This document shows, in pieces, positions 24,780 through 35,870 of a stretch of 64,000 nucleotides of DNA. Each line of letters opens with the position of its first letter. The first letter of the stretch is position 1. Position numbers and translations under genes: made by a program. The stretch comes from Pseudomonas pergaminensis (lineage in GTDB: Bacteria; Pseudomonadota; Gammaproteobacteria; Pseudomonadales; Pseudomonadaceae). Under the pieces are notes generated by a model. It saw only the letters and a program-made list of their open reading frames with translations, was not told the origin of the DNA and did not search any database. The DNA lies in contig NZ_CP078013.2 in assembly GCF_024112395.2 (NCBI RefSeq), forward strand, positions 1,178,001 through 1,242,000. Reading direction: 5' to 3'.

Positions 24780-25783
24780 CAGTTACGGCGCTTGAGCTGA
24801 TCGGTCAGTTGGGTCGGCAGGCCCTTGATGATCAAGGTGCCGGCGGCTTCGTCGTACTCGATCTTGTCGCCCAGCAGGTGGGCTTCAAAACTGATGGACA
24901 AGCCTTCGGCACGTCCGGTGAAGCGGCGGAACTGGTTGAGGGTGCGCTTATCCGCCGGGATTTCCGGCGACAAGCCGTAATCCTTGTTGCGGATGTGGTC
25001 GTAGAAGGCTTTTGGTCGATCTTCGTCGATCAAGCCCGAGAGTTCTTCCAGGCCCATTGGCTCGCCGAGCTTGGCCTGGCTGCTGGCGTAGTCCACCAGG
25101 GTCTTGGTTTTCTCGCGGGCGGATTCATCCGGCAAGTCTTCGCTTTCGACAAAATCGCTGAACGCCTTGAGCAGGGTGCGGGTTTCGCCCGGGCCGTCGA
25201 CGCCTTCCTGGCAGCCGATAAAGTCGCGGAAGTATTCCGAAACCTTCTTGCCGTTCTTGCCCTTGATAAACGAGATGTACTGCTTGGACTGCTTGTTGTT
25301 CTGCCACTCGGAGACGTTGATGCGCGCAGCCAGGTGCAGTTGGCCGAGGTCCAGGTGGCGCGAGGGGGTCACGTCCAGCTCGTCGGTCACCGCCACGCCT
25401 TCGCTGTGGTGCAGCAGGGCGATGGCCAGGTAGTCGGTCATGCCTTGCTGGTAGTGGGCGAACAGTACATGGCCGCCGGTGGAGAGGTTGGACTCTTCCA
25501 TCAGCTTCTGCAGGTGCTCGACAGCGGTGCGGCTGAAGGTGGTGAAATCCTGCCCGCCGTCGAAATACTCCTTCAACCAGCCGCTGAACGGGTGCGCGCC
25601 GGACTCGGCATGGAAGAAACCCCAGGCCTTGCCTTGTTTGGCGTTGTAGCTCTCGTTGAGGTCGGCAAGCATGTTCTCGATGGCGGCCGACTCGGCAAGC
25701 TCGGAGTCGCGGGCGTGGAGAACTGCGGGTGTGCCGTCGGGTTTTTTGTCGATCAGGTGGACGATGCAATGACGGATCGGCAT
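24779..25783 (-). CDS. yejK: Nucleoid-associated protein YejK/NdpA
   Basis: A 334-residue cytoplasmic nucleoid-associated protein. The opening [17 protein letters not shown] and the blocks [40 protein letters not shown] and [28 protein letters not shown] are diagnostic of the NdpA (37-kDa) family. ATG 25783 is chosen over 25837 because the family starts MPIRHxIVH and the extra 18 residues are unlike it. The protein binds DNA and may influence topoisomerase activity. A membrane glutaredoxin gene is coupled downstream. Confidence 0.92.
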   Translation of the reverse strand: MPIRHCIVHLIDKKPDGTPAVLHARDSELAESAAIENMLADLNESYNAKQGKAWGFFHAESGAHPFSGWLKEYFDGGQDFTTFSRTAVEHLQKLMEESNLSTGGHVLFAHYQQGMTDYLAIALLHHSEGVAVTDELDVTPSRHLDLGQLHLAARINVSEWQNNKQSKQYISFIKGKNGKKVSEYFRDFIGCQEGVDGPGETRTLLKAFSDFVESEDLPDESAREKTKTLVDYASSQAKLGEPMGLEELSGLIDEDRPKAFYDHIRNKDYGLSPEIPADKRTLNQFRRFTGRAEGLSISFEAHLLGDKIEYDEAAGTLIIKGLPTQLTDQLKRRN

Positions 25784-26179
25784 AGGCTTCTCGGCTGGTT
25801 GAGAGGGGAGCGGTCGGCCTCCCCGAAAAGTCGCCAAGTGTACCGCACCATTGGCCGAGACGGGCTTCGAAGGGCGTTTTGGGCACCCTCCGACGGGCTA
25901 TATGCCTTTTTTTCACGGTTTAGAGCGATAAAGCTGACCAAATGGGTAGGTAGAGGCGGATATTTCCCCGTCTCTGTGCTAGTTTTGCCCCGTCTTACGC
26001 CAAGTCTCGGCGATAAGCGTGCATTCAGCATCTGTCAGGTCGAACCAATCCCCGTTTCAAGCATCTATAACCCCGATCTCCGTGGTTATAGCCGGGGGTG
26101 CCAGGCCATGACGGTCGGGCTCGACGGCTGACACTGCACTCTGCAATCCATATGAATTTGATAGGGAAGGAACACCACA
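25784..26179. other. Divergent intergenic region between yejK and hupN
   Basis: No gene is supported in these 396 nt. Contents seen: a perfect 8-bp inverted repeat CTATAACC (26065-26072) / GGTTATAG (26084-26091) with an 11-nt centre, and the hupN promoter (26128-26156). The remaining roughly 280 nt contain A/T-richer patches near 25915-26000 and no repeat that I can recognise. Confidence 0.6.
26128..26156 (+). promoter_or_regulatory. Predicted sigma-70 promoter of hupN
   Basis: CTGACA (26128-26133) and TATGAA (26151-26156) are spaced by exactly 17 nt, and transcription would start about 15 nt before the AAGGA ribosome site (26167-26171). The inverted repeat at 26065-26091 ends 37 nt upstream of the -35 and could bind a regulator. 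Confidence 0.5.
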
Positions 26180-26461
26180 ATGGCTATTACTAAAGACCAA
26201 CTGATCGCTGACCTGGCTGAAGCAGTAGACGCACCGAAAACTACCGTGCGCGCCCTGCTGGACCAACTGAGCCAAGTTGTTGCTGACCAGCTGGAAAACG
26301 GCGGCGAAATCACTCTGCCAGGCGTTGGCAAACTGAAAGTGACCGAGCGTCCTGCCCGTACTGGCCGTAACCCTTCGACTGGCGCTGCCATCGAAATCGC
26401 TGCCAAGAAAGTTATCAAGCTGGTTGTGGCCAAAGGCCTGACCGACGCTGTTAACAAGTAA
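26180..26461 (+). CDS. hupN: HU family DNA-binding protein
   Basis: A 93-residue histone-like protein. It has the N-terminal helix pair (KDQLIADLAEAVDAPKTTVR), the beta-arm region with GGEITLPGVGKLKV and RPARTGRNPSTG, and the C-terminal helix. The intact RNPSTG arm tip is the HU/IHF DNA-intercalating motif. The variant sequence fits the third Pseudomonas HU paralogue, HupN, rather than HupA or HupB. Codon use is less GC-biased than its neighbours (GCT, ACT, AAA), typical of a highly expressed gene. It is divergent from another nucleoid protein gene, yejK. Confidence 0.85.
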   Translation: MAITKDQLIADLAEAVDAPKTTVRALLDQLSQVVADQLENGGEITLPGVGKLKVTERPARTGRNPSTGAAIEIAAKKVIKLVVAKGLTDAVNK

Positions 26462-26469
26462 GACGCAGC

Positions 26470-26510
26470 AAAAAAAACCGTGCTTCGGAGTGATCCGGGC
26501 ACGGTTTTTT
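26470..26510 (+). terminator. Terminator of hupN
   Basis: AAAAAACCGTGC pairs with GCACGGTTTTTT around a 15-nt loop, ending in six T. It begins about 10 nt after the hupN stop and could also act on rlmF transcripts from the other strand. Confidence 0.88.
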
Positions 26511-26563
26511 GTTGCCTGCGATTTGTCGACAGTGGTGAGCGAGCGTGCTCCCTCACCACTGGG

Positions 26564-27583
26564 TTAGTCGCGTACCCAGCGCTGGCGCCAGATCTGCTGC
26601 TCGTTCTTGGTCTGGAAGGTCCAGGCCACGAAGCGGCTTTGCTTCTGGCCCTGGGACATTTCCACCACCTGGCTCTCCAGCACACCGGCTTTTTTCAGGG
26701 CTGTCTCGATCGCGGGCAAGTTCGACGCTTTTGACACCAGGGTGCTGAACCACAACACCTTGTGGGCAAAGTGCGCGCTCTCGGCGATCAACTGGGTCAC
26801 AAAGCGCGCTTCACCGCCTTCACACCACAGCTCAGCCGACTGGCCACCGAAGTTCAGTACCGGCAACTTGCGCTTGGGATCGGCCTTGCCCAAGGCGCGC
26901 CATTTGCGCTCGCTGCCCTTGGTGGCTTCGTCCATGGACGCATGGAACGGCGGGTTGCACATGGTCAGGTCGAAGCGTTCACCCGGCTCCAGCAAGCCCA
27001 GCAGGATCTGCTTGGGATTGTTCTGCTGGCGCAGCTGGATGACCTTGCTCAGGTCGTTGGACTGCACGATGGCCTTGGCCGCCGCCACGGCGATAGGGTC
27101 TACCTCCGAGCCGAGGAAGTTCCACCGGTACTCCATGTAGCCAATCAGCGGGTAGACGCAGTTGGCGCCCATGCCGATGTCCAGCACCTTGACGATCGAA
27201 CCGCGCGGGATCTTGCCGTCATTGACGCTGGCCAGCAGGTCGGCGAGGAAGTGCACGTAGTCGGCACGCCCTGGCACCGGTGGGCACAGGTAATCGGCCG
27301 GAATGTCCCAGTGCTGGATGCCATAGAAGGCTTTGAGCAACGCACGGTTGAACACGCGCACCGCATCCGGGCTGGCGAAGTCGATACTTTCCTTGCCGTA
27401 CGGATTGATGATCACGAATTGCGCCAGTTCCGGCGTGGTCTTGATCAGCGCCGGGAAGTCGTAGCGGCCTGTGTGGCGGTTGCGCGGATGCAGGGTGGCC
27501 TCTTTGCGCGGCACAACGGGCTTGGCCGTGGCTGCGGTTTTAGGCTTCTTGCGCGGAGGTTTTGGCGTGCTGGGGGCGGTCAT
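26564..27583 (-). CDS. rlmF: 23S rRNA (adenine(1618)-N6)-methyltransferase
   Basis: A 339-residue SAM-dependent methyltransferase that modifies A1618 of 23S rRNA. A basic, Pro/Lys-rich N-terminal extension (about 1-28) precedes the catalytic core. Core features are [16 protein letters not shown], the SAM site [16 protein letters not shown] and the N6-adenine motif NPPF in [10 protein letters not shown]. No neighbour is functionally linked; it is convergent with hupN. The start at 27583 gives the family's usual lysine-rich N-terminus. Confidence 0.93.
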   Translation of the reverse strand: MTAPSTPKPPRKKPKTAATAKPVVPRKEATLHPRNRHTGRYDFPALIKTTPELAQFVIINPYGKESIDFASPDAVRVFNRALLKAFYGIQHWDIPADYLCPPVPGRADYVHFLADLLASVNDGKIPRGSIVKVLDIGMGANCVYPLIGYMEYRWNFLGSEVDPIAVAAAKAIVQSNDLSKVIQLRQQNNPKQILLGLLEPGERFDLTMCNPPFHASMDEATKGSERKWRALGKADPKRKLPVLNFGGQSAELWCEGGEARFVTQLIAESAHFAHKVLWFSTLVSKASNLPAIETALKKAGVLESQVVEMSQGQKQSRFVAWTFQTKNEQQIWRQRWVRD

Positions 27584-27657
27584 GGGCTACGTCGATTCTG
27601 GGGTTGCTTCAAAAGTGGTGGGTATTGTCACACATTCCGAAGTTGACCTCGGTTAAA

Positions 27658-27746
27658 TGTGGGGGCGGGCTTGCTCGCGAATACGGTGGGTCAGTCATTG
27701 GGTGTGTGTCTGATACACCGCATTCGCGAGCAGGCCTGCTCCCACA
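27658..27746. repeat. REPIN-type inverted pair
   Basis: TGTGGGGGCGGGCTTGCTCG at the left and CGCGAGCAGGCCTGCTCCCA at the right enclose an inner dyad (GTGTGTCTGATACACC-like). It sits between the divergent rlmF start side and the valS terminator. The right arm has drifted (CAGGCCTGC instead of CAAGCCCGC). Confidence 0.85.
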
Positions 27747-27765
27747 TTGACTGGGTTTTCACACC

Positions 27766-27794
27766 CAAAAAAAAGAGGCCCGAAGGCCTCTTTC
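27766..27794 (-). terminator. Terminator of valS
   Basis: AAAGAGGCC, loop CGAA and GGCCTCTTT form a 9-bp stem. On the minus strand it is followed by a run of eight T. It begins 17 nt beyond the valS stop. Confidence 0.88.
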
Positions 27795-27810
27795 TGACAC
27801 GCGGTCCACC

Positions 27811-30657
27811 TTACAGGCTGGAAATCCGCGCATGTTGCTCCGCCAGCTTGCCCAGGGCCTGTTCAGCCTCGGCCAGTTTGGCGCGTTCTTTGTCGATCAC
27901 TTCAGCCGGCGCCTTGTCGACGAAGGCCGCGTTGGACAGCTTGCCGCCCACTCGTTGCACTTCGCCTTGCAGGCGCGCGATTTCCTTGTCGAGACGGGCC
28001 AGTTCCGCGCCCTTGTCGATCAGGCCGGCCATTGGCACCAGCACTTCCATGTCGCCGACCAGTGCGGTGGCGGAGAGTGGCGCTTCTGCATCGGCCGCCA
28101 ATACGGTGATCGACTCCAGCTTTGCCAGCTTCTTGAGCAGCGCATCGTTTTCGGTGAGGCGACGTTGGTCTTCGGCGCTGGCGTTCTTCACGAACACCGC
28201 CAGTGGCTTGCCCGGCCCGATGTTCATCTCGGCGCGGATGTTGCGCGTGCCGAGCATCAGGGTCTTGAGCCATTCGATATCGCTTTCGGCCGCCTCATCG
28301 ATGCGTGCTTCGTTGGCCACTGGCCAAGGTTGCAGCATGATGGTCTTGCCTTCGATACCGGCCAGCGGCGCCAGGCGCTGCCAGATTTCTTCGGTGATGA
28401 ACGGCATGAACGGGTGCGCCAGGCGCAGCGCCACTTCCAGCACGCGTACCAGGGTACGACGCGTGCCGCGCTGGCGTTCAACCGGCGCGTTCTCGTCCCA
28501 CAGTACCGGCTTGGACAGTTCCAGGTACCAGTCGCAATACTGGTTCCAGATGAACTCGTACAAGGCCTGTGCGGCCAGGTCGAACCGGAACTGGTCGAGT
28601 TGGCGGGTCACTTCGGCTTCGGTGCGTTGCAGCTGCGAAATGATCCAGCGGTCGGCCAGGCTCAGTTCATAGGCTTCGCCGTTCTGGCCGCAGTCTTCGC
28701 CTTTATCCAGCACGTAGCGCGCGGCGTTCCAGATCTTGTTGCAGAAGTTGCGATAGCCTTCGACGCGGCCCATGTCGAACTTGATGTCGCGACCGGTGGA
28801 CGCCAGCGAGCAGAAGGTAAAGCGCAGGGCGTCGGTGCCATAGCTGGCGATACCGTCGGCGAACTCGTCGCGGGTCTGCTTCTCGATCTTCTTCGCCAGC
28901 TTCGGCTGCATCAGGCCCGAGGTGCGTTTCTGCACCAGGGTTTCCAGGTCGATGCCGTCGATGATGTCCAGCGGGTCCAGGACGTTGCCCTTGGACTTGG
29001 ACATCTTCTGGCCCTGGCCATCACGCACCAGGCCGTGCACGTACACGGTCTTGAACGGTACCTGCGGGGTGCCGTCCTCGTTCTTCACCAAGTGCATGGT
29101 CAGCATGATCATCCGGGCAACCCAGAAGAAAATGATGTCGAAACCGGTGACCAGCACGTCGGTGGAGTGGAATTTCTTCAGGAACTCGGTTTGTTGCGGC
29201 CAGCCCAGGGTGGAGAAGGTCCACAGGCCGGAGCTGAACCAGGTGTCCAGCACGTCGTTGTCCTGTTGCAGCGCAACGTCCGCACCGAGGTTGTTCTTCG
29301 CACGCACTTCGGCTTCGTCGCGGCCGACGTAAACCTTGCCCGACTCGTCGTACCAGGCCGGAATGCGGTGGCCCCACCACAGCTGACGGCTGATGCACCA
29401 ATCCTGGATGTCGCGCATCCACGAGAAATACATGTTTTCGTACTGCTTGGGCACGAACTGGATACGGCCGTCTTCCACGGCGGCAATGGCAGGTTCTGCC
29501 AATGGCTTGGTGGACACGTACCACTGGTCGGTCAGCCACGGCTCGATCACGGTGCCGGAACGGTCGCCCTTCGGCACTTTGAGGCCGTGGTCGTCAACGC
29601 TCACCAACAGGCCGGCGGCGTCGAAGGCAGCAACGATCTGCTTGCGCGCTTCAAAACGGTCGAGGCCTGCGTATTCGGCCGGGATCTTACCGTCGATGCT
29701 CTCGTTCAGCGTGCCGTCCAGGTTGAACACCTGGCACGCCGGCAGAACGGCGGCATTCTTGTCGAAGATGTTCAGCAGCGGCAGGTTGTGGCGCTTGCCG
29801 ACTTCATAGTCGTTGAAATCGTGGGCCGGGGTGATTTTTACGCAGCCGGTGCCGAATTCAGGGTCGCAGTAGTCGTCCGCGATGATCGGGATACGACGGC
29901 CCACCAGCGGCAGCTCGACAAACTTGCCGATCAGCGCCTGGTAGCGTTCATCGTTCGGGTTAACAGCCACGGCGGCATCGCCGAGCATGGTTTCCGGACG
30001 GGTGGTGGCGACGATCAGGTAGTCGTTGCCTTCAGCGGTCTTGGCGCCGTCGGCCAGCGGGTACTTGAGGTTCCACAGGAAGCCTTTCTCGTCGTGGTTT
30101 TCCACTTCGAGGTCGGAAATCGCTGTGTGCAGCTTGGTGTCCCAGTTGACCAGACGCTTGCCGCGGTAGATCAGGCCGTCTTCATGCAGGCGCACGAACG
30201 CCTCTTTCACGGCTTCCGACAGGCCGTCGTCCATGGTGAAGCGCTCGCGGCTCCAGTCTACGGACGAGCCCAGGCGACGGATCTGACGGCTGATATTGCC
30301 GCCGGACTGGTCTTTCCATTCCCAGATCTTTTCCAGGAATTTCTCGCGACCCAGGTCATGACGGTTCTGGCCGGTGGCTTCCAGTTGGCGTTCCACCAGC
30401 ATCTGGGTGGCGATACCGGCGTGGTCGGTGCCCGGCTGCCACAGGGTGTTGCGGCCCTGCATGCGGCGGAAACGGATCAACGCATCCATGATCGCATTGT
30501 TGAAGCCATGGCCCATGTGCAGGCTGCCAGTGACGTTCGGTGGCGGGATCATGATGGTGTAGGAATCGCCCGCGCCTTGCGGGGCGAAATAATTCTCGGA
30601 CTCCCAGGTCTCGTACCAGGAAGTTTCAATAGCGTGCGGCTGGTAGGTCTTATCCAT
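27811..30657 (-). CDS. valS: Valyl-tRNA synthetase
   Basis: A 948-residue class I synthetase that charges tRNA-Val. The HIGH-type motif is in [15 protein letters not shown] near residue 45, and the KMSKS motif in [13 protein letters not shown] near 555. Between them lies the CP1 editing domain, with [17 protein letters not shown] and the [12 protein letters not shown] block. A C-terminal coiled coil of about 65 residues ([21 protein letters not shown]) is the ValS tRNA-binding arm. ATG 30657 is the family start; the 30681 frame start adds eight residues with no support. It lies downstream of holC and a small gene, the conserved pepA-holC-x-valS order. Confidence 0.97.
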   Translation of the reverse strand: MDKTYQPHAIETSWYETWESENYFAPQGAGDSYTIMIPPPNVTGSLHMGHGFNNAIMDALIRFRRMQGRNTLWQPGTDHAGIATQMLVERQLEATGQNRHDLGREKFLEKIWEWKDQSGGNISRQIRRLGSSVDWSRERFTMDDGLSEAVKEAFVRLHEDGLIYRGKRLVNWDTKLHTAISDLEVENHDEKGFLWNLKYPLADGAKTAEGNDYLIVATTRPETMLGDAAVAVNPNDERYQALIGKFVELPLVGRRIPIIADDYCDPEFGTGCVKITPAHDFNDYEVGKRHNLPLLNIFDKNAAVLPACQVFNLDGTLNESIDGKIPAEYAGLDRFEARKQIVAAFDAAGLLVSVDDHGLKVPKGDRSGTVIEPWLTDQWYVSTKPLAEPAIAAVEDGRIQFVPKQYENMYFSWMRDIQDWCISRQLWWGHRIPAWYDESGKVYVGRDEAEVRAKNNLGADVALQQDNDVLDTWFSSGLWTFSTLGWPQQTEFLKKFHSTDVLVTGFDIIFFWVARMIMLTMHLVKNEDGTPQVPFKTVYVHGLVRDGQGQKMSKSKGNVLDPLDIIDGIDLETLVQKRTSGLMQPKLAKKIEKQTRDEFADGIASYGTDALRFTFCSLASTGRDIKFDMGRVEGYRNFCNKIWNAARYVLDKGEDCGQNGEAYELSLADRWIISQLQRTEAEVTRQLDQFRFDLAAQALYEFIWNQYCDWYLELSKPVLWDENAPVERQRGTRRTLVRVLEVALRLAHPFMPFITEEIWQRLAPLAGIEGKTIMLQPWPVANEARIDEAAESDIEWLKTLMLGTRNIRAEMNIGPGKPLAVFVKNASAEDQRRLTENDALLKKLAKLESITVLAADAEAPLSATALVGDMEVLVPMAGLIDKGAELARLDKEIARLQGEVQRVGGKLSNAAFVDKAPAEVIDKERAKLAEAEQALGKLAEQHARISSL

Positions 30658-30763
30658 GCGCGGCGGGACCCTAGTTGGCATTTATTCAGGAAAGCCGGCA
30701 AGTATAACGGGGGATAGGGCGCAGGGCGAGGCGAAGACGGGCTTGAAATGTATGGGCGGCAAA

Positions 30764-30853
30764 TGTGGGAGCGGGCTTGCTCGCGAAAGCGGTGGATCAG
30801 CCAATGCATGTGCTGACGGTCACACCGCTTTCGCGAGCAAGCCCGCTCCCACA
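30764..30853. repeat. REPIN-type inverted pair, nearly perfect
   Basis: TGTGGGAGCGGGCTTGCTCG with its extension CGAAAGCGGTG is mirrored perfectly by CACCGCTTTCG and CGAGCAAGCCCGCTCCCACA. The 31-bp arms enclose about 28 nt. It is located between valS and the 30871 gene and is the best-preserved copy in the window. Confidence 0.9.
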
Positions 30854-30870
30854 GGGGATCTGCGTTGGCT

Positions 30871-31251
30871 TCAATTCTGGTACTGGCTCAGCAACCGCTC
30901 CATCCGTGCATCGAGCCGGCGCTTGATCTCGGTTTCGATGTGCGGGGCAAAGTCGTCGATCACGTCTTGCATGATCAGTTGCGCGGCGGCGCGCAGTTCG
31001 TTGTCCAGGTGCAGCAGCAGGGCGTCGGGACTTTTTTCGACAGGGGCAGGCGCGGCGGCCTCGACCACCGGTACCGGCGCGACGGGCTTGGCGCCGACCA
31101 TGTCGAACAACAGCGGAATCTGTACCTCGCCCTCGACCGAATCGGTCAACAGCGGCGGTTGCAAGTCATCATCACCCAGCAACTGGCGGATCGATTCAAG
31201 GTCGTCCAGCAGGTGGTCGTCTTTTTTTAGAGGGTTTGGCGTGTCCATCAT
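30871..31251 (-). CDS. Conserved hypothetical protein between holC and valS
   Basis: A 126-residue acidic soluble protein. The N-terminal half has a variable Pro/Ala-rich stretch (about 55-75; PVAPVPVVEAAAPAPVEK). The C-terminal half is helical (ALLLHLDNELRAAAQLIMQDVIDDF, then EIKRRLDARMERLL). It recurs in Pseudomonas at this position and is sometimes labelled as a DNA polymerase III chi-associated protein because of holC. I see no domain that supports a function. Two ATGs (31251, 31248) are possible; the second is better spaced from GAG. Four nt separate it from the holC stop. Confidence 0.75.
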   Translation of the reverse strand: MMDTPNPLKKDDHLLDDLESIRQLLGDDDLQPPLLTDSVEGEVQIPLLFDMVGAKPVAPVPVVEAAAPAPVEKSPDALLLHLDNELRAAAQLIMQDVIDDFAPHIETEIKRRLDARMERLLSQYQN

Positions 31252-31255
31252 TTAC

Positions 31256-31684
31256 TCAAAGTCGTTGTAGCCGGTGATCTTGCAGAGGATAGCCCTGTTC
31301 GCGGTAGAAACGGAAACTCTCCCGCGCGGCCTGACGAATAGCCGGGTCCTCCACCACGACTTCCGCCACGCGGGCGAATGCCTTGGCGAACGGCGGCACT
31401 TTCAGGTCCAGGTTGACCAGCAGGTCATGGTGGTCGCCGCAACTGTCGCCCAAACCCAGTACCACCAGGCCTTCGGGTTCAGATTCGGCGGGGCCGTGGG
31501 GCACGAAGCTTTCGCCCTTGAAACGCCACAGGCGGGCATCCAGCTCGTCGCGCTGGGCGGCGTCGCTGCAATGCAGGTAGATGCGGTGGCCCATGCGCCA
31601 GGCTTTTTCGGTGAGTTTGCAGGCAAAGTCCAAGCGCGCGAGCGGGTCGGCGCTGGGCAATATATAGAAGTCGACTTGGGTCAT
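31256..31684 (-). CDS. holC: DNA polymerase III chi subunit
   Basis: A 142-residue subunit of the clamp-loader complex that links it to single-stranded-DNA-binding protein. The opening TQVDFYILPSADPLARLDFACKLTEKAWR and the later LPPWRFKGES-like LWRFKGESFVPH fit HolC. The position after pepA and before valS is conserved in gammaproteobacteria. RBS and start are ordinary. A short REP hairpin separates it from pepA (69-nt gap), so it may be co-transcribed with pepA. Confidence 0.92.
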   Translation of the reverse strand: MTQVDFYILPSADPLARLDFACKLTEKAWRMGHRIYLHCSDAAQRDELDARLWRFKGESFVPHGPAESEPEGLVVLGLGDSCGDHHDLLVNLDLKVPPFAKAFARVAEVVVEDPAIRQAARESFRFYREQGYPLQDHRLQRL

Positions 31685-31713
31685 TGCAGTTCCTGGGCAT
31701 GCGCATCCCCCTT

Positions 31714-31739
31714 GTAGGAGCCGGCAAGCCGGCGCCTAC
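31714..31739. repeat. Single REP hairpin (GTAGGAGCCGGC type)
   Basis: GTAGGAGCCGGC, AA and GCCGGCGCCTAC form one compact palindrome in the pepA-holC gap. It is a different REP subtype from the TGTGGGAGCGGGC copies and has no partner arm. Confidence 0.75.
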
Positions 31740-31753
31740 GCAGGGGGGGGCGC

Positions 31754-33268
<1,515 letters not shown>

Positions 33269-33528
33269 TTAGCCAGGAGTCTGTACTCCGGCTTTAATAC
33301 CAGGCAGCTGTGTAAACCGCCGGCGACAAAGGCCGCAGTTTGAACCCCGCCGGCGGAGCCTGACAACCCTTGGCGCATGCTTTGTGCGCGTGCATGAGGT
33401 TGCGCAGTGACAGGCGCGGCCAATCACAGGATAATGCGCCATCTTTTTAGCCGGCCCTGTGTAATGGGGCTGACTCGGTATGCTTGCTTGTTTGGCCGCC
33501 TTAGCCTGACAACCCTGGAGTGTCTGGT

Positions 33529-34647
33529 TTGATCGTCTTCCGTTATCTGTCCCGCGAAGTCCTGTTGACCCTGAGTGCCGTGAGTGCGGTATTGCTGGTC
33601 ATCATCATGAGTGGTCGTTTCGTCAAATACCTGGCCCAGGCTGCCTCCGGCGCCCTCGACCCAGGCTCGTTGTTCCTGATCATGGGGTTCCGACTGCCGG
33701 GCTTCCTGCAGCTGATCCTGCCGTTGGGCCTGTTCCTCGGGATCCTGCTGGCGTATGGCCGGCTGTACCTCGAAAGCGAAATGACCGTGCTCTCGGCTAC
33801 CGGCATGAGCCAGCAACGCCTGCTGGGCATGACCATGATCCCGGCCGCCGGCGTCGCCTTGATCGTCGCCTGGCTGAGCCTGAGCCTGGCGCCCCAAGGC
33901 GCCATGCAGTTTCAACTGGTGTTGAACAAGCAGGACGCGATGACCGAGTTCGACACCCTCGAGCCCGGCCGCTTCCAGGCGCTCAATGATGGGTCGCGGG
34001 TAACCTACACCGAGACCTTGACCGACGACCGCGCCAACCTGGGCGGTGTGTTCATCTCCGAGAAGCGTCTGGGCCAGGACAAGAAAGACCGTGGTATTTC
34101 CGTGCTGGTGGCGGATTCCGGTCGCCAGGAAGTGCGTCCCGACGGCAGCCGCTACCTGATCCTGGAAAATGGCTACCGGTATGACGGCAGCCCGGGCATG
34201 GCCGATTATCGTGCGATCAAGTACGACACCTACGGCGTGATGCTCGCCCGCCCGGATATCAGTGACGAAGTCACCGACCGCGACGCCATCCCGACCACCG
34301 AGCTGTTCGGCAGCAAGGAACTGCGCTCCATCGCCGAGCTGCAATGGCGGATTTCCCTGCCGCTGCTGGTGTTCATCGTGACCTTGATGGCAGTGCCGCT
34401 GTCACGCGTCAACCCGCGCCAGGGCCGTTTCCTCAAGCTGTTGCCGGCGATCCTGCTGTACATGGCTTACCTCACCATCCTGATTTCCGCCCGTGGCTCC
34501 CTGGAGAAAGGCAAGCTGTCGCCGACCCTCGGCCTGTGGTGGGTGCACGGGATCTTCCTGGTGATTGGCCTGGGCCTGCTCTATTGGGAACCGATCCGTT
34601 TGAAAATGATGAGCCGTCGTGGCCAGAAGGAGTTGGCTCGTGGCTAA
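33529..34647 (+). CDS. lptF: LPS export permease LptF
   Basis: A 372-residue inner-membrane subunit of the LptB2FG ABC transporter that extracts lipopolysaccharide for transport to the outer membrane. Hydrophobic helices lie at about 12-32, 50-72, 95-120, 270-290, 300-320 and 330-350, with a periplasmic beta-jellyroll domain between the third and fourth. The start is TTG at 33529: GGAG (33517-33520) sits 8 nt upstream and the protein then begins MIVFRYLSREVL, the family start. GTG 33520 is too close to that site. It overlaps lptG by 8 nt. Confidence 0.94.
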   Translation: MIVFRYLSREVLLTLSAVSAVLLVIIMSGRFVKYLAQAASGALDPGSLFLIMGFRLPGFLQLILPLGLFLGILLAYGRLYLESEMTVLSATGMSQQRLLGMTMIPAAGVALIVAWLSLSLAPQGAMQFQLVLNKQDAMTEFDTLEPGRFQALNDGSRVTYTETLTDDRANLGGVFISEKRLGQDKKDRGISVLVADSGRQEVRPDGSRYLILENGYRYDGSPGMADYRAIKYDTYGVMLARPDISDEVTDRDAIPTTELFGSKELRSIAELQWRISLPLLVFIVTLMAVPLSRVNPRQGRFLKLLPAILLYMAYLTILISARGSLEKGKLSPTLGLWWVHGIFLVIGLGLLYWEPIRLKMMSRRGQKELARG

Positions 34648-35719
34648 GCTCGATCGCTACATTGGTAGCAGCGTACTGATCGCCATCCTGGCGGTATTGG
34701 GCATCATCCTGGGCCTGGCGTCGTTGTTCGCCTTCATCGATGAAGTCGGCAACGTCAGCGACACCTACACCGTGTGGGACGTGCTGAGCTACGTGGCCCT
34801 CACCGCGCCGCGTCGTCTCTACGACATGATGCCGATGGCCGCACTGATCGGCTGCCTGATCGGCCTGGGCGGCCTGGCCAGCAACAGTGAACTGACCATC
34901 ATGCGCGCCGCCGGCGTGTCCATCGGTCGAATCGTCTGGGCCGTGATGAAGCCGATGCTGCTGCTGATGGCGTGCAGTGTGTTGATCGGCGAATACGTGG
35001 CGCCACCGGCCGAAACCACTGCCCAGGCCAATCGCGCCCTGGCCCAGGGTTCGGGTGATGCGCAGAGTTCCAAGCATGGCCTGTGGCACCGCCAGGGCGA
35101 TGAGTTCATCCACATCAACGCCGTGCAGCCAGGCGGCCTGTTGATTGGTGTGACCCGCTACACCTTTGACAAAGAACGTCACCTGCTGGAGTCCAGTTTC
35201 GCCAAACGTGCGCAATACAGTGGCGAAAAATGGCAACTGAGCGACGTTACCACCACCTACTTCCGCAATATCGGGCAAGGCACCAAGGCCAGCACCGAAG
35301 TGATCAATGTGCCGAGCCAGGAGTGGGACATCGCCCTCAAGCCGCAATTGCTCAATACCGTGGTGATGATCCCGGAAAGCCTGCCGATCTCCGGGCTGTG
35401 GGGTTACATCCACTACCTCAAGGACCAAGGCCTGAACAATGGCCGTTACTGGCTGGCATTTTGGGTCAAGGTATTGCAGCCGGTGGTGACGGCAGCGTTG
35501 GTGTTGATGGCGATTTCGTTCATCTTCGGCCCGTTGCGCTCGGTTACCCTCGGCCAGCGCGTGTTTACCGGCGTACTGGTGGGCTTCACCTTCCGTATCG
35601 CCCAGGACCTGCTTGGCCCGTCGAGCCTGGTGTTCGGCTTCTCGCCGCTGTTTGCGGTGCTGGTGCCCACGGCCATCTGCGCCTTGGCTGGCTTCTGGCT
35701 ACTTCGTCGAGCCGGTTGA
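34640..35719 (+). CDS. lptG: LPS export permease LptG
   Basis: A 359-residue partner of LptF in the LPS extractor, with the same arrangement: six helices (about 12-35, 60-82, 95-120, 275-295, 305-325, 335-355) around a periplasmic jellyroll. The start is GTG 34640, giving MAKLDRYIGSSVLIAI, with AGGAG (34628-34632) upstream. It overlaps the lptF stop by 8 nt, consistent with equimolar coupled synthesis. A strong terminator follows. Confidence 0.94.
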   Translation: MAKLDRYIGSSVLIAILAVLGIILGLASLFAFIDEVGNVSDTYTVWDVLSYVALTAPRRLYDMMPMAALIGCLIGLGGLASNSELTIMRAAGVSIGRIVWAVMKPMLLLMACSVLIGEYVAPPAETTAQANRALAQGSGDAQSSKHGLWHRQGDEFIHINAVQPGGLLIGVTRYTFDKERHLLESSFAKRAQYSGEKWQLSDVTTTYFRNIGQGTKASTEVINVPSQEWDIALKPQLLNTVVMIPESLPISGLWGYIHYLKDQGLNNGRYWLAFWVKVLQPVVTAALVLMAISFIFGPLRSVTLGQRVFTGVLVGFTFRIAQDLLGPSSLVFGFSPLFAVLVPTAICALAGFWLLRRAG

Positions 35720-35735
35720 TGCCTCGCTTATGAAC

Positions 35736-35770
35736 AAAAAATGCCCCGGTCGAGAGATCGGGGCATTTTT
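35736..35770 (+). terminator. Terminator of lptF-lptG
   Basis: AAAAATGCCCCG (35737-35748) pairs with CGGGGCATTTTT (35759-35770) around a 10-nt loop. It lies 17 nt after the lptG stop and separates it from the lepA operon. Confidence 0.9.
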
Positions 35771-35786
35771 GTTCTGGTCAGCAAAG

Positions 35787-35816
35787 ATGACGTCTGGCCT
35801 GAGCATCAGGTACAAT
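35787..35816 (+). promoter_or_regulatory. Predicted promoter of the lepA operon
   Basis: ATGACG (35787-35792) and TACAAT (35811-35816) are 18 nt apart and lie just after the lptG terminator, about 55 nt before the lepA GTG. The -10 matches the consensus at five of six positions. Confidence 0.5.
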
Positions 35817-35870
35817 TCCCGGCTATTTTTCAGCGGGCAATCTGCCTGCAGCCTTTTTGAGTGTTGATCC

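Noticed and set aside
27832..30717. 961-residue open frame opposite valS
   Set aside because: valS has all synthetase motifs in the other strand. The shadow frame shows no family motif and reflects codon bias.
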